Assembly: GCF_900129485.1 (NCBI RefSeq)
Contig: NZ_FQVW01000001.1
Coordinates: 372,001-436,000, forward strand
Direction of reading: 5' to 3'
DNA: 64,000 bases
Origin: Ornithinibacillus halophilus
Lineage (GTDB): Bacteria; Bacillota; Bacilli; Bacillales; Amphibacillaceae
Below the pieces are notes generated by a model that worked only from the letters and a program-made list of their open reading frames with translations, did not search any database and was not told the origin of the DNA. Position 1 is the first letter of the stretch, and every line of letters begins with the position of its first letter. Below are positions 1 to 8,795 of this stretch, piece after piece. A program made the position numbers and the translations under genes.

Positions 1-115
1 GTATATCTCTAGCCTCTTTATCCCCTTGTTGACTTCTGTAAATATAATCTTTCACCTGTTCATCTGTTAAAGCATCTTTTCGGTTATTATTTTTCACATT
101 AACATCCATAGGCAT
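1..115 (-). CDS. sigF: RNA polymerase sigma-F factor, N-terminal fragment (cut by window edge)
   Basis: The first 38 codons are present and run off the left edge. They begin MPMDVNVKNN, followed by an acidic/basic N-terminus (KDALTDEQVK) typical of SpoIIAC. It lies 5 nt downstream of spoIIAB as the third gene of the spoIIA operon, which is its invariant position in Bacillus. Sigma-F directs the first forespore-specific transcription after asymmetric division; it is held inactive by SpoIIAB and released by SpoIIAA. Identification rests on operon position plus the N-terminal residues; the sigma-factor regions 2-4 lie outside the window. Confidence 0.9.
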   Translation of the reverse strand, partial: MPMDVNVKNNNRKDALTDEQVKDYIYRSQQGDKEARDI

Positions 116-120
116 GGCCC

Positions 121-561
121 CTAATTATAAACCGTTTTACTTTTTGTTAATTGCTTTTTCATATGAACCGTTGTCCCTTGTCCAGGTTTTGAAATGACTT
201 CTACAGAGTCCATAAAATTCTCAATAATCGTAAATCCCATCCCCGATCTTTCTAATTCAGGTTTTGACGTATACAGCGGTTGACGAGCCTCTTCAATATC
301 TTCCATTCCTATTCCACTATCCTTAATCGTAATCTCAACCTCTCCATCATTTAGGATGCAGGAAATAGATATTTTGTGATCAGGTTCTTCGTTATAACCA
401 TGGATAATAGAATTAGTTACTGCTTCTGACACAACAGTCTTTATTTCTGTTAGTTCTTCCATTGTTGGGTCTAATTGTGAAACAAACGACGCAACAGTAA
501 CCCTTGCAAAAGATTCATTTGAACTTACACTAGAAAACTCCACATTCATTTCATTTTTCAT
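121..561 (-). CDS. spoIIAB: Anti-sigma F factor / serine kinase SpoIIAB
   Basis: This 146-aa GHKL-fold protein has the usual family length. The N-box ([11 protein letters not shown]), the G1 box (DSGIGM) and the G2 box ([10 protein letters not shown]) form the ATP site. SpoIIAB binds sigma-F and, with ATP, phosphorylates SpoIIAA on a serine. The sequence is close to the B. subtilis protein along its whole length, including the [10 protein letters not shown] segment. The start ATG overlaps the spoIIAA stop by 4 nt (ATGA), which suggests translational coupling and controlled stoichiometry of the partner-switching pair. Confidence 0.97.
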   Translation of the reverse strand: MKNEMNVEFSSVSSNESFARVTVASFVSQLDPTMEELTEIKTVVSEAVTNSIIHGYNEEPDHKISISCILNDGEVEITIKDSGIGMEDIEEARQPLYTSKPELERSGMGFTIIENFMDSVEVISKPGQGTTVHMKKQLTKSKTVYN

Positions 562-911
562 GAAGCCACCCCCAAAGTAACTAAAGCGAATTCCTCATTC
601 TCTTCATGACGTACAATCTTAAATAATCCAGACATTTCGAATAAACGATGAATGGAAGGAGGAACGGAACAAACAACCATTTCTCCTCCCAGCTGTAATA
701 CTTCTTTATATCTTCCCAGTACAACCCCCAAACCGGAGCTGTCCATAAAGGAAATATTTTCTAAATTTAAAATGACATGTTTTACTGAATTGGTATAGAT
801 CATGTCAGACCATTTTTCACGAAGTATTTCTGCTTCATGATGATCCAATTCTCCAGAAAGTCTGACGATTAGTACATCTTCTTTAACGTCAAAAGTATAA
901 GTTAAACCCAT
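558..911 (-). CDS. spoIIAA: Anti-sigma F factor antagonist SpoIIAA
   Basis: This 117-aa single STAS-domain protein is first in the spoIIA operon. The phosphorylated serine is Ser58 in the motif MDSSGLG, in the position used in B. subtilis. Unphosphorylated SpoIIAA binds the SpoIIAB-ADP complex and frees sigma-F in the forespore; SpoIIE (not in the window) removes the phosphate. A strong Shine-Dalgarno (AAGGAGGAAAT) precedes the ATG. A probable sigma-H promoter lies 35-62 nt upstream. The gene is co-directional with dacF, which is upstream, as in B. subtilis. Confidence 0.97.
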   Translation of the reverse strand: MGLTYTFDVKEDVLIVRLSGELDHHEAEILREKWSDMIYTNSVKHVILNLENISFMDSSGLGVVLGRYKEVLQLGGEMVVCSVPPSIHRLFEMSGLFKIVRHEENEEFALVTLGVAS

Positions 912-945
912 TTAATTTCCTCCTTACATTCCTTTGTAAGTATTG

Positions 946-973
946 ATTCTTGATTAAATGGGTAAAATCCTGC
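946..973 (-). promoter_or_regulatory. Probable sigma-H promoter of the spoIIA operon
   Basis: On the minus strand, GCAGGATTT (965-973) matches the sigma-H -35 consensus RWAGGANWT at 8 of 9 positions and AGAAT (946-950) matches the -10 HGAAT. The 14-nt spacer is a little longer than usual. The position directly upstream of spoIIAA agrees with the known sigma-H, Spo0A-activated promoter of this operon. Degenerate 0A-box-like sequences lie upstream, near 980-1000. Assigned by eye only. Confidence 0.55.
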
Positions 974-1015
974 TTTATGACAAAAGAAGAAGTACTTCGA
1001 TTATTTTAGTGTTAT

Positions 1016-2191
1016 TCACTTAGATTTCGACAACTTCTCTAATGAACGTTTTACTAAAGTAAAATAGGATGCTTTATCAATATTCTCATTTACAGTTAAA
1101 GGTGTTTCTGAAAGTGTTTCTTCTCCTGACATTACCTTTAATACACCAACTTGATCTCCCTTTTTGATTGGTAACGATAATTCAGATTCGATTTTCACAC
1201 TAGTTGTAATATCGTCTAAAGAATCGCCCTTACGATAAATAGTGCTAATCGATTCTGATGCGACAACATCTACTTTTTTCTGCTCTGCTTTCAATATTTC
1301 TAATGTAGTAATTGTTTGATCTTTATCAAATAACTTCTTAGTATCGTACGAGTTAAATGCATAGTCTAACATTTGCGACACTGTTGCATTTCTTTCCTTT
1401 GGAGTATCAATTCCCATTACAACAGCTACCACTCTCATATCATTCTTTTTAGCTGTCGCAGTTAGGCAATATTTAGCTTCACTAGTAAAACCTGTTTTTA
1501 AGCCATCAACTCCAGGATAAAATCTTACTAGCTTGTTCGTGTTAACTAGCCAAAACTCATCTTCAGTACCTTTTCTTAAGTAATCCTCATAAATAGAAGT
1601 ATATTCTGTAATCGATTCATACTTTAATAATTCCTTAGCCATAATAGCCATATCATAAGCAGTACTATAATGATCTTCTGCTGGTAACCCGGATACATTT
1701 TGGAATTTAGTATTTTCTAAACCTAACTTTTTTACTTTTTCATTCATTTTTTGAACGAATGCTTCTTCGCTCCCTGCAATTCGCTCTGCTAAGGCTACAC
1801 TCGCATCATTTCCAGATGCTACAGCAACTCCTTTAAGCAAGTCGTTCACAGTCATTTCTTCTCCTGCTTCTAGAAAGATTTGTGAGCCACCCATTCCAGC
1901 AGCATTTTCACTCACGCGGATCGTTTCATCTTTTTCAATAACTCCTTTATCAAGGGCTTCCATAATAAGGAGAAGGGTCATCACTTTCGTCATACTAGCA
2001 GGGGGTAATTCTTCATTCGAATTTTTCTCAAATAGAATTTCTCCAGTGTCCCTCTCAATCAATATTGCCGACTTTGCATCTTCTGCTAACTTTGTATTTT
2101 CTCCTTCTGACTTGTTTTCTTCAGCAAAAACCAACGAATTCATTGACATCATTAAGATGATAAGGACGAAACTTACCACAAATTTCTTCAT
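1016..2191 (-). CDS. dacF: D-alanyl-D-alanine carboxypeptidase DacF (sporulation-type PBP)
   Basis: This 391-aa S11-family penicillin-binding protein trims the terminal D-Ala of peptidoglycan pentapeptides. An N-terminal signal peptide (residues 1-24, hydrophobic core then VFAEE) exports it. The three serine-peptidase motifs are intact: S66-MTK69, S126-G-N128 and K232-T-G234. A C-terminal domain of about 100 residues follows, as in PBP5-like proteins. It sits immediately upstream of spoIIAA, the conserved place of dacF, whose product in B. subtilis is made in the forespore. No sigma-F promoter could be assigned with confidence in the 249-nt upstream gap. Confidence 0.93.
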   Translation of the reverse strand: MKKFVVSFVLIILMMSMNSLVFAEENKSEGENTKLAEDAKSAILIERDTGEILFEKNSNEELPPASMTKVMTLLLIMEALDKGVIEKDETIRVSENAAGMGGSQIFLEAGEEMTVNDLLKGVAVASGNDASVALAERIAGSEEAFVQKMNEKVKKLGLENTKFQNVSGLPAEDHYSTAYDMAIMAKELLKYESITEYTSIYEDYLRKGTEDEFWLVNTNKLVRFYPGVDGLKTGFTSEAKYCLTATAKKNDMRVVAVVMGIDTPKERNATVSQMLDYAFNSYDTKKLFDKDQTITTLEILKAEQKKVDVVASESISTIYRKGDSLDDITTSVKIESELSLPIKKGDQVGVLKVMSGEETLSETPLTVNENIDKASYFTLVKRSLEKLSKSK

Positions 2192-2257
2192 TCTATTACC
2201 TCCAAAGTTAAATTGGTACTAATAAATTGTGTTGCTAAACTATGTTTACCTATTAGC

Positions 2258-2298
2258 CTTGAAGTTAATGTCTTCAAGTTGACATATGTAGCATATGT
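2258..2298. repeat. Two adjacent perfect inverted repeats upstream of dacF
   Basis: CTTGAAG(N7)CTTCAAG lies at 2258-2278 and ACATATG(TAG)CATATGT at 2282-2298. They lie 67-107 nt upstream of the dacF start. They could be operator sites or short RNA stems; neither is followed by a T-tract. The rest of the 2192-2440 gap holds only the pdp terminator. Confidence 0.5.
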
Positions 2299-2379
2299 TT
2301 AGTATTTCCATATTCAATTATTTATATAACAACGAAAAAGAGATAAATAGGAGATTTAGAGAAGGGTATATTTGAAGCA

Positions 2380-2422
2380 TAAAAATAAAAAGGAACAAAA
2401 CCGTTATAGTTTCGTCCCTTTG
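2380..2422 (-). terminator. Rho-independent terminator of the deoB-pupG-pdp operon
   Basis: On the minus strand, just past the pdp stop, AAAGGGACGAAAC and GTTTTGTTCCTTT form a ~13-bp imperfect stem followed by TTTATTTTTAT. It separates the nucleoside salvage operon from dacF. Confidence 0.85.
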
Positions 2423-2440
2423 GTAAAGTATTGTATTAAA

Positions 2441-3748
2441 TTATCCTTCTGATACTGTATCATAAATCAATGTTGGTGCTTCTACTGATTGGTCAGATAA
2501 TTGTATGCTTTGATAGAGAAGTTCTTTCACATCTTGTACGTCTTTGCTATTAGCATGAATTGTGAGTAAAGATTCTCCCTTTTCAACAGTGTCTCCTACT
2601 TTTTTATGTAGGACAAGGCCAACAGCAAGATCAATTTGAGATTCTTTTGTAGCTCTTCCTGCACCTAACATCATAGCAGCTGTTCCTATTTGGTCAGCAA
2701 TAATTGAAGATACTGTGCCAGATTCCTTCGCTGGTAATTCAAATTTAAATTCAGCCTGTGGTAATTTTTCAGGATGATGGGCAACGTCGGCATTTCCACC
2801 TTGTGACTCTAAGAAAGTTACAAATTGTTCAAAGGCCTTTCCATTAGCAATGCTTTCTTCTAGTAGTGATCGAGCTTCTTCTATCGATTCTGCCTTCTTC
2901 GCTAACACCACCATCTGTGAACCTAATGTTAAGCACAGTTCTGTTAAATCACTTGGTCCGTTTCCATGAAGGGTATCAATTGCTTCTTTTACTTCTAAAG
3001 CATTGCCGATAGCATTCCCTAATGGTTGACTCATATCGGAAATAACAGCCATTGTCTGTCTTCCTACACGGTTACCAATTGATACCATTGCTTCCGCTAG
3101 TTTTCTCGCTTCTTCAATATCCTTCATAAATGCACCTGCACCTGTTTTCACATCTAAAACAATGGCATCTGCACCTGAAGCTATTTTTTTACTCATAATG
3201 GAACTAGCAATTAATGGGATCGAATTAACTGTTGCTGTTACGTCTCTTAAACTATAGAGTTGCTTATCTGCTGGTGTAAGATTACCTGATTGTCCAATTA
3301 CGGCTACTTTATTTTGGTTCACAAGTTTTATAAATTCATCATTCGAAATTTCTACATGAAATCCTGGAACTGACTCTAACTTATCAATTGTTCCCCCAGT
3401 ATGCCCTAAACCTCGACCACTCATTTTAGCAACTGGTACTCCTACTGAAGCAACAAGTGGTGCTAAAATAAGTGTAGTTGTATCACCAACACCACCTGTT
3501 GAATGCTTATCCACTTTTATTCCTTCGATTTTTGATAAATCAATTTGGTCACCTGATTCAACCATGGCAGAAGTTAAAATAGCACGTTCCGATTCTGTCA
3601 TATCTTGGAAGAAGATTGTCATAAGTAAAGCACTAACTTGATAATCAGGTATTTCACCTTTTGTATATCCATCTATAAAAAATCGAATTTCTTCCTCACT
3701 TAACTCGCTTCCATCTCTCTTTTTTTCAATGATGTCATACATTCTCAT
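2441..3748 (-). CDS. pdp: Pyrimidine-nucleoside phosphorylase
   Basis: The protein phosphorolyses uridine, deoxyuridine and thymidine to base and (deoxy)ribose-1-phosphate. At 435 aa it matches the ~433-aa family length. The signature [13 protein letters not shown] and the phosphate-loop region [12 protein letters not shown] are present, and the N-terminus ([13 protein letters not shown]) is that of Bacillus Pdp. I chose the ATG at 3748 rather than the upstream in-frame ATG at 3757 because the family begins at MRM and AGGG lies 9 nt before it. It is last of a three-gene operon with deoB and pupG, so that all ribose-1-phosphate made can be isomerised to ribose-5-phosphate. Confidence 0.96.
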   Translation of the reverse strand: MRMYDIIEKKRDGSELSEEEIRFFIDGYTKGEIPDYQVSALLMTIFFQDMTESERAILTSAMVESGDQIDLSKIEGIKVDKHSTGGVGDTTTLILAPLVASVGVPVAKMSGRGLGHTGGTIDKLESVPGFHVEISNDEFIKLVNQNKVAVIGQSGNLTPADKQLYSLRDVTATVNSIPLIASSIMSKKIASGADAIVLDVKTGAGAFMKDIEEARKLAEAMVSIGNRVGRQTMAVISDMSQPLGNAIGNALEVKEAIDTLHGNGPSDLTELCLTLGSQMVVLAKKAESIEEARSLLEESIANGKAFEQFVTFLESQGGNADVAHHPEKLPQAEFKFELPAKESGTVSSIIADQIGTAAMMLGAGRATKESQIDLAVGLVLHKKVGDTVEKGESLLTIHANSKDVQDVKELLYQSIQLSDQSVEAPTLIYDTVSEG

Positions 3749-3788
3749 GGTAATCATCCCTAACCTTTTTGTATTTAAATAAATATAA

Positions 3789-4604
3789 TTACAATGTCTG
3801 GATTATCTTTTTAATAAATGTTAAAAAGTCTTCTCTAACTTTTTCCGTTGTTTCAATAACTTCAGAATGAGTTAATGGTTGGTCTAAAATACCAGCAGCC
3901 ATGTTCGAAATACAAGATATACCTAGTACTCGTAATCCAGCGTGACCTGCTACAGTTACTTCAGGTACTGTAGACATTCCTACAGCATCTCCACCAAGGG
4001 TTCGAAGCATTCGAACTTCTGCTGGTGTTTCATAAACAGGTCCTGTATTTCCTACGTACACCCCTGATTGTACGTTTAACCCTAAATCGTTCGCACACTT
4101 TTTCGCATGCTCAATGTACTTCCTGTCGTAAACACTTGACATATCAGGGAAACGAGGCCCAAAGTCGTCATTATTTGGTCCAATTAGTGGATTATTCCCC
4201 ATGTTATTAACATGGTCTGTTATAATCATTAAGTTACCAGGCTGAAATGATTCATTAATTCCACCTGCTGCATTAGTAACGATTAATGATTCAACACCTA
4301 ATTCCTTCATTGCTCGTACTGGGAAAGTTACTTGCTGCATTGTATAGCCTTCATAATAATGAAATCTTCCTTGCATAGCGATAACTTGTTTCCCTTCTAA
4401 TTCACCAATCACCAATTGTCCTTTATGACCAGCTACTGTTGACTCAGGAAAATGTGGAATCTCTTTATAAGGGATCACAGTAGGGTTAGTAATTTCATCC
4501 CCAAGAACTCCTAATCCAGATCCAAGAATTAAACCTATAGTAGGCATTTCCTTTAATTGATTTTTAATATACGTTGACGCTTCAATAATGGCTTGATTAT
4601 CCAT
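3789..4604 (-). CDS. pupG: Purine-nucleoside phosphorylase (trimeric, PupG/PunA type)
   Basis: This 271-aa enzyme cleaves guanosine and inosine (and deoxy forms) with phosphate. The trimeric PNP family is recognised from LILGSGLG near the N-terminus, the phosphate-binding [12 protein letters not shown], the [11 protein letters not shown] segment, the TNAAGGI motif and the base-site region [10 protein letters not shown]. The start at 4604 (MDNQ) is preferred over the ATG at 4613, because AAAAGG abuts the latter and is 9 nt from the former. It lies between deoB and pdp, 15 nt after deoB. Confidence 0.95.
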   Translation of the reverse strand: MDNQAIIEASTYIKNQLKEMPTIGLILGSGLGVLGDEITNPTVIPYKEIPHFPESTVAGHKGQLVIGELEGKQVIAMQGRFHYYEGYTMQQVTFPVRAMKELGVESLIVTNAAGGINESFQPGNLMIITDHVNNMGNNPLIGPNNDDFGPRFPDMSSVYDRKYIEHAKKCANDLGLNVQSGVYVGNTGPVYETPAEVRMLRTLGGDAVGMSTVPEVTVAGHAGLRVLGISCISNMAAGILDQPLTHSEVIETTEKVREDFLTFIKKIIQTL

Positions 4605-4619
4605 AATACTCATCCTTTT

Positions 4620-5798
4620 CTATTCAATTTCTCCTAAGAAACTTTTACCATGCTTAGGCATTTCTACATTAAAGTTATCAGCAATCGTTGCACCGATATC
4701 AGCAAATGTCTCTCTTAGAGGTATTTGTTTTCCACTTTCAATCCCCTTATGATGTACTAATAAAGGAACATATTCTCTAGTGTGGTCTGTTCCATGATGA
4801 ACAGGATCATTACCATGATCAGCAGTAATAATTAATAAGTCATCGTCTTTTAACTTTTCTAATACTTCTGGAAGCCTTTTATCAAACTGTTCTAATGCAA
4901 TCCCGTAACCTTCTGGATCGCGACGGTGGCCATATTTAGCGTCAAAGTCCACTAAATTCAAGAAACTGATACCTGTAAAATCTTCATCCATTGACTCAAC
5001 AATTTTAGTCATGCCATCATCATTGTCCACTGTTCGAACAGCCTTAGTAACGCCTTCTCCATCATATATATCTGAAATTTTTCCAAGTGCTATTACATCT
5101 AAGTTCGCATCTTCAAGTGTGTTCATTACTGTTTTGCCAAATGGTTTTAAAGCATAGTCGTGTCGATTCGATGTTCTTTCATAGGCACCTGGTTTTCCAA
5201 TAAACGGACGTGCTATGACACGGCCGACCATGTATTCTTCATCTAATGTTAATTCTCTAGCAATTTCACAAATACGATATAACTCATCAATTGGAATAAT
5301 CTCTTCATGAGCAGCAATTTGAAGAACAGAATCAGCTGAAGTATAAACAATTAATGAGCCCGTATTCATATGCTCCTCACCTAATTCATCAAGTATCGCT
5401 GTACCTGATGCAGGTTTATTACCTATCACTTTTCTACCTGTTTTTTCTTCTAATTGATCAATTAGTTCCTTTGGAAAACCGTCTGGGAATGTTCTAAATG
5501 GTTGTTCAATATGTAATCCCATGATCTCCCAATGTCCAGTCATCGTATCTTTCCCATTTGACGCTTCCTGCATTTTAGTGTAATGAGCTTTAGGGTTTTC
5601 AGATTTTGTTATTCCGTCTATTTCGCGAATATTACTAAGTCCTAACTCGCCCATATTGGGCATCGTTAATCCATTCATATGTTGTGCAATATGTCCTAGT
5701 GTATCTGCTCCTTCATCATTAAATTCTTTTGCATCAGGAGCTTCTCCTATTCCAACTGAATCCATAACTATTAAAAATACGCGTTTAAAATTTTTCAT
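4620..5798 (-). CDS. deoB: Phosphopentomutase
   Basis: The protein interconverts (deoxy)ribose-1-phosphate and -5-phosphate, linking the two phosphorylases downstream to central metabolism. This 392-aa alkaline-phosphatase-superfamily enzyme has the metal site [12 protein letters not shown] at the N-terminus, [10 protein letters not shown] with the catalytic Thr, and ITADHGNDP near the C-terminus. The start ATG at 5798 lies 9 nt after GGAGG; a longer reading from TTG at 5813 would put that ribosome-binding site inside the gene. It is the first gene of the deoB-pupG-pdp operon and follows xerD by about 180 nt, the same order as drm-pupG in B. subtilis. Confidence 0.96.
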   Translation of the reverse strand: MKNFKRVFLIVMDSVGIGEAPDAKEFNDEGADTLGHIAQHMNGLTMPNMGELGLSNIREIDGITKSENPKAHYTKMQEASNGKDTMTGHWEIMGLHIEQPFRTFPDGFPKELIDQLEEKTGRKVIGNKPASGTAILDELGEEHMNTGSLIVYTSADSVLQIAAHEEIIPIDELYRICEIARELTLDEEYMVGRVIARPFIGKPGAYERTSNRHDYALKPFGKTVMNTLEDANLDVIALGKISDIYDGEGVTKAVRTVDNDDGMTKIVESMDEDFTGISFLNLVDFDAKYGHRRDPEGYGIALEQFDKRLPEVLEKLKDDDLLIITADHGNDPVHHGTDHTREYVPLLVHHKGIESGKQIPLRETFADIGATIADNFNVEMPKHGKSFLGEIE

Positions 5799-5975
5799 AC
5801 TATCTACCTCCAATAATTATATAGACTCTCCAAAACCAGCTATTTTATGTTATCATTTCTTGTTGTATGATGTCAGACAACTTAAATTATACGACTACTT
5901 ATTGTCTCTTAAAAAAAATAAGAAAGTAATAATTTCATAAAAGTCTATCTTTAGGTGCTCATCATCTTTTATCAC

Positions 5976-6869
5976 TTATGCTCTAGGATGAAAAGATTGA
6001 TACATATCTTTTAATCTAGTTTTAGTTACATGGGTATAAATTTGAGTCGTAGATATGTCAGCATGCCCTAACATCTCCTGAACAGCTCGTAAATCTGCCC
6101 CATTCTCAAGCAAGTGCGTAGCAAAGGAATGCCTCAAAGTATGTGGTGTTATTTTCTTTGTTATTTTAGCCTCATTGGCAATGTTTTTAAGTATTTTCCA
6201 GAAACCTTGCCTAGTCAATGGTTTGCCATGCTGATTTAAGAATAATGTACTATCATCTTTTTTGTTTTTTAAGATTTTATTTCTACCATATTTTATGTAT
6301 TCCTCTACTGCTTGTTGTGCTGCATTACCTAATGGAACGATCCTCTCTTTCGAACCTTTTCCAAGACAACGAACAAACCCCATCGTTAAATGGAGATCAC
6401 CCATTTTTAACTCAATTAGTTCACTAACTCGTAATCCAGTAGCATACATCACTTCTAACATCGCTTTATTTCGATAACTTAGAGGAGAATCGACTTTAAT
6501 ATTTAATAAATGATCGACATCACTAATCGATAAAACAGATGGTAACTTCTTTTCCTTTTTAGGAGTTTCTAAGTGCAAACTAGCATCCTTTTGGACGATA
6601 TCTTCTCGAATCATAAACTGATGAAAGGCTCTTATGGAAGAAATGGTTCTAGCAATGGTAGCAGAAGATCTCCCATCATCTTTTAGATGATACAGAAAGT
6701 GTACAATATCCGTTCGCGTAACAGAATCCCATTCTTTTATTTCGGAAACTTTTTCTATATATTGACAGTAATTCTTTAAATCTCGTTGATAAGCTTTTAA
6801 TGTATTTTCTGATAAACCTCTCTCAATTCGTAAATAATGAAAGAAATCCTCGTATGCATGCTTTAGCAT
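5976..6869 (-). CDS. xerD: Tyrosine recombinase XerD
   Basis: XerD works with XerC at the dif site to resolve chromosome dimers. The 297-aa protein has an N-terminal SAM-like core-binding domain (about 1-90) and a catalytic domain with the full set of residues: R147 (GLRVSE), K171, H243 and R246 (HTLRHS), H269 (LGHADI) and nucleophile Y278 (QIYTHV). GGGGAG precedes the ATG. It lies 3 nt after yqzK in what looks like one transcript, as in B. subtilis, where the gene is called ripX/xerD. No dif-like site was identified in the window. Confidence 0.95.
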   Translation of the reverse strand: MLKHAYEDFFHYLRIERGLSENTLKAYQRDLKNYCQYIEKVSEIKEWDSVTRTDIVHFLYHLKDDGRSSATIARTISSIRAFHQFMIREDIVQKDASLHLETPKKEKKLPSVLSISDVDHLLNIKVDSPLSYRNKAMLEVMYATGLRVSELIELKMGDLHLTMGFVRCLGKGSKERIVPLGNAAQQAVEEYIKYGRNKILKNKKDDSTLFLNQHGKPLTRQGFWKILKNIANEAKITKKITPHTLRHSFATHLLENGADLRAVQEMLGHADISTTQIYTHVTKTRLKDMYQSFHPRA

Positions 6870-6872
6870 AAT

Positions 6873-7085
6873 TTACTCCCCTAATCGAAAAAATAAATGC
6901 AAACGATCAATAAAACTTCTGTCTTCTTCACTATTAAACACTTTAACAGATGGTCCTTCTGGTGGATCATAGCGATGATATTGTTCATATTCTTCGTGCA
7001 TCACACGTAGACCAAAATAAAATAAAAAAGTGCAAGCTATGAAAATAACAAAGACTTTAATTGTGTCCCAAATCATCCGTTTCAT
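6873..7085 (-). CDS. yqzK: YqzK family small membrane protein (DUF4227)
   Basis: This 70-aa protein has one predicted transmembrane segment at about residues 8-26 (IKVFVIFIACTFLFYFGL). An acidic and aromatic-rich tail with HEEYEQYHRYDPPEG follows and ends in LHLFFRLGE. It matches the short YqzK proteins found between fur and xerD in Bacillaceae. Function is unknown. The 3-nt gap to xerD suggests co-transcription. Confidence 0.85.
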   Translation of the reverse strand: MKRMIWDTIKVFVIFIACTFLFYFGLRVMHEEYEQYHRYDPPEGPSVKVFNSEEDRSFIDRLHLFFRLGE

Positions 7086-7434
7086 AGACTATTTCTCCTC
7101 TTCTAAAAAATACTACTATTAAAAGATATGCCAAAATAGACTATGATTATACATATAAGTAATAGGTAAGACTACATTTTTTTAGTATATTTTAGGAATA
7201 CGAATAATTACATTTTCAACATACAGGATTTTGCTACATTTGTAAACCAAAATTACCCCTGTCTCAACCATACGTAAGAGCATTTCAACTAGAATTCACA
7301 AATTATATAAAAATTGATTGGATAACTAGATAAAATCAAGATTCTAGTGAACTCTTTTTACAAAACAACCTTCTTCTAACCAAAAAAATGCCTTTTCTCC
7401 ACTGGGAACAGGCATTTTAAGATTCATATGATAT
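7086..7434. other. 349-nt gap between yqzK and fur
   Basis: AT-rich and without a credible ORF on either strand. It holds the fur terminator (7382-7420) and, nearer yqzK, a TATAAT-like hexamer on the minus strand near 7140-7150 that could be part of a weak promoter for yqzK-xerD; its -35 is poor. I see nothing else. Confidence 0.5.
7382..7420 (-). terminator. Rho-independent terminator of fur
   Basis: On the minus strand, directly after the fur stop, AAAATGCCT and AGGCATTTTTTT form a stem with an inner TTCCCAGTGGAGAA loop region, ending in a run of seven T. Confidence 0.85.
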
Positions 7435-7890
7435 TTACGTTGTTTCGACCGCTGCCTTCTGACAGACCTTGCAAAGACCGTGAAATGTTAATCGGTGATC
7501 TTTAACTTGAAAGCCCCATTCCTTTTCAACAACCTTCTCTACATCACCTAATAAGTCTTCCATAATTTCTTCGACGGAACCACATTCAATACATACTAAA
7601 TGATGGTGGAAATGTTCTGCTCCTTCTTTACGAAGATCGTACCTGGACACACCATCACCAAAATTTATTTTATCAACAATTTTTAGTTCCGATAACAATT
7701 CTAATGTTCTATATACTGTAGCTAATCCAATCTCAGGTGCTTTTTCTTTTACAAGTAAATAAATATCCTCAGCACTTAAATGATCTTCTTCTCGTTCTAA
7801 TAATACTCGAACGGTTGCTTCTCGTTGTGGAGTTAACTTGTAGCTTTGTGCATGGAGTTGCTTTTTAATCCGATCAATGCGATGTTCCAT
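7435..7890 (-). CDS. fur: Ferric uptake regulator family repressor Fur
   Basis: This 151-aa metalloregulator has a winged helix (about 1-85) and a C-terminal dimer/metal domain. The structural zinc cysteines are C100-x-x-C103 and C140-x-x-C143. The His-rich site is H93-x-HHH97. The ATG at 7890 is chosen because GGAGGGGA lies 7-8 nt before it; an upstream in-frame start would overlap that site. The place between spoIIM and yqzK-xerD is that of B. subtilis fur. Two tandem sigma-A promoters and a palindrome resembling Fur and PerR boxes lie upstream, so autoregulation or PerR control is likely. Confidence 0.95.
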   Translation of the reverse strand: MEHRIDRIKKQLHAQSYKLTPQREATVRVLLEREEDHLSAEDIYLLVKEKAPEIGLATVYRTLELLSELKIVDKINFGDGVSRYDLRKEGAEHFHHHLVCIECGSVEEIMEDLLGDVEKVVEKEWGFQVKDHRLTFHGLCKVCQKAAVETT

Positions 7891-7922
7891 GGCAAAATCC
7901 CCTCCCTCATATCCCACCTTTA

Positions 7923-7951
7923 ATTATATGCACACATTGCAGTAGTGTCAA
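7923..7951 (-). promoter_or_regulatory. Proximal sigma-A promoter of fur
   Basis: On the minus strand, TTGACA (7946-7951) and TATAAT (7923-7928) are both perfect consensus hexamers with the optimal 17-nt spacer. The start of transcription would fall near 7916, about 26 nt before the fur ATG. Confidence 0.85.
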
Positions 7952-7975
7952 AGTATAATTAGTATCAATCGCAAA

Positions 7976-7990
7976 CGATAATAATTATAA
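7976..7990. promoter_or_regulatory. Fur/PerR-like operator upstream of fur
   Basis: The 15-mer CGATAATAATTATAA matches the PerR box (TTATAATNATTATAA) at 12 of 14 defined positions and the Bacillus Fur 7-1-7 box (TGATAATNATTATCA) also at 12 of 14. It lies just downstream of the distal promoter (8006-8034), where a repressor would block elongation or initiation, and 25 nt upstream of the proximal -35. In B. subtilis fur is PerR-regulated; which regulator acts here is not decidable by eye. Confidence 0.6.
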
Positions 7991-8005
7991 TCTTGTATTA
8001 ATTAT

Positions 8006-8034
8006 ATTATAATCAGAAACCCTGTGTTAATCAA
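8006..8034 (-). promoter_or_regulatory. Distal sigma-A promoter of fur
   Basis: On the minus strand, TTGATT (8029-8034) and TATAAT (8006-8011) are spaced by exactly 17 nt. The predicted start, near 7999, is about 9 nt before the Fur/PerR-like operator. Confidence 0.7.
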
Positions 8035-8059
8035 TAATTAAATGGAATTAAAATCCGAA

Positions 8060-8704
8060 TTACTCTTCTGAATATACCGAGCGGATCATTGCTTCCATTG
8101 CCTCATTAGCAACATAAGCTTCTATTAAGGCAGCGGATAATGAAAAAGCAATCAATACTAAAAATGCACTTATATACATTGCAAACGGTTGTAATGTCGT
8201 TTGTGATATTTTTCGGGTAAATAATTTATTTAAAAGTGATATCGAAAAAATCATCGATAAACTTCCAGCAATTATATATATAGGAATTATTACGATGTTC
8301 TGTGGTGCTATGGAAACAGTGGCTAGTAAGAAGCCTTGAAACTGTAGTTGATTTACCATAAATCCAACCGTAAAACCCACTACTAACCCTTTAATAAATA
8401 ATAACACCCATACTACTGGTAGACCTATTACTGATAACCCTAGTAAAAATAATATCAGTAGGAACTTTATATGATATAGAAAGCTATCTTTCAGAATGGT
8501 TACCTTATCAATAGATTGTTCATTAGAAATCCTTCCAAAAAATCGTTCCAAATAAAATATTAAATCTTGTTTCTGAGCAAAACTCATGCTATTTACTAGA
8601 ATTGCTCCAAATATAATCCCGGTTAAAAATAGAATGATCATAAAAATATAGATTGTGGCATGTTCATTAAAATGGCTAATAATATTAGTTCCTCTTTTGT
8701 ACAT
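8060..8704 (-). CDS. spoIIM: Stage II sporulation protein M
   Basis: This 214-aa membrane protein of the mother-cell engulfment complex (SpoIID-SpoIIM-SpoIIP) degrades septal peptidoglycan during engulfment. About five hydrophobic segments are visible (roughly residues 17-38, 73-90, 95-118, 133-158, 175-195), in keeping with the SpoIIM/DUF95 family. The ATG follows CGGAGGATTCTA. It lies directly upstream of fur as in B. subtilis. A sigma-E promoter is expected, but only a weak -10-like CATAGATT was seen upstream. Confidence 0.92.
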   Translation of the reverse strand: MYKRGTNIISHFNEHATIYIFMIILFLTGIIFGAILVNSMSFAQKQDLIFYLERFFGRISNEQSIDKVTILKDSFLYHIKFLLILFLLGLSVIGLPVVWVLLFIKGLVVGFTVGFMVNQLQFQGFLLATVSIAPQNIVIIPIYIIAGSLSMIFSISLLNKLFTRKISQTTLQPFAMYISAFLVLIAFSLSAALIEAYVANEAMEAMIRSVYSEE

Positions 8705-8795
8705 TAGAATCCTCCGTTCTAGTTAAGCTCTATATTAAAATCTATGAAGGATATTAATTATTCATGCCACTAAATCTATTTTTTAGAGAAAAATA

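Noticed and set aside
5656-5940. Plus-strand ORFs opposite deoB, xerD, recN, accC and other minus-strand genes
   Set aside because: They lack ribosome-binding sites and domains and mirror the codon structure of clear genes on the other strand.
8705-8795. Sigma-E promoter for spoIIM
   Set aside because: CATAGATT is close to a -10, but no -35 lies at the right distance; too weak to list as a feature.
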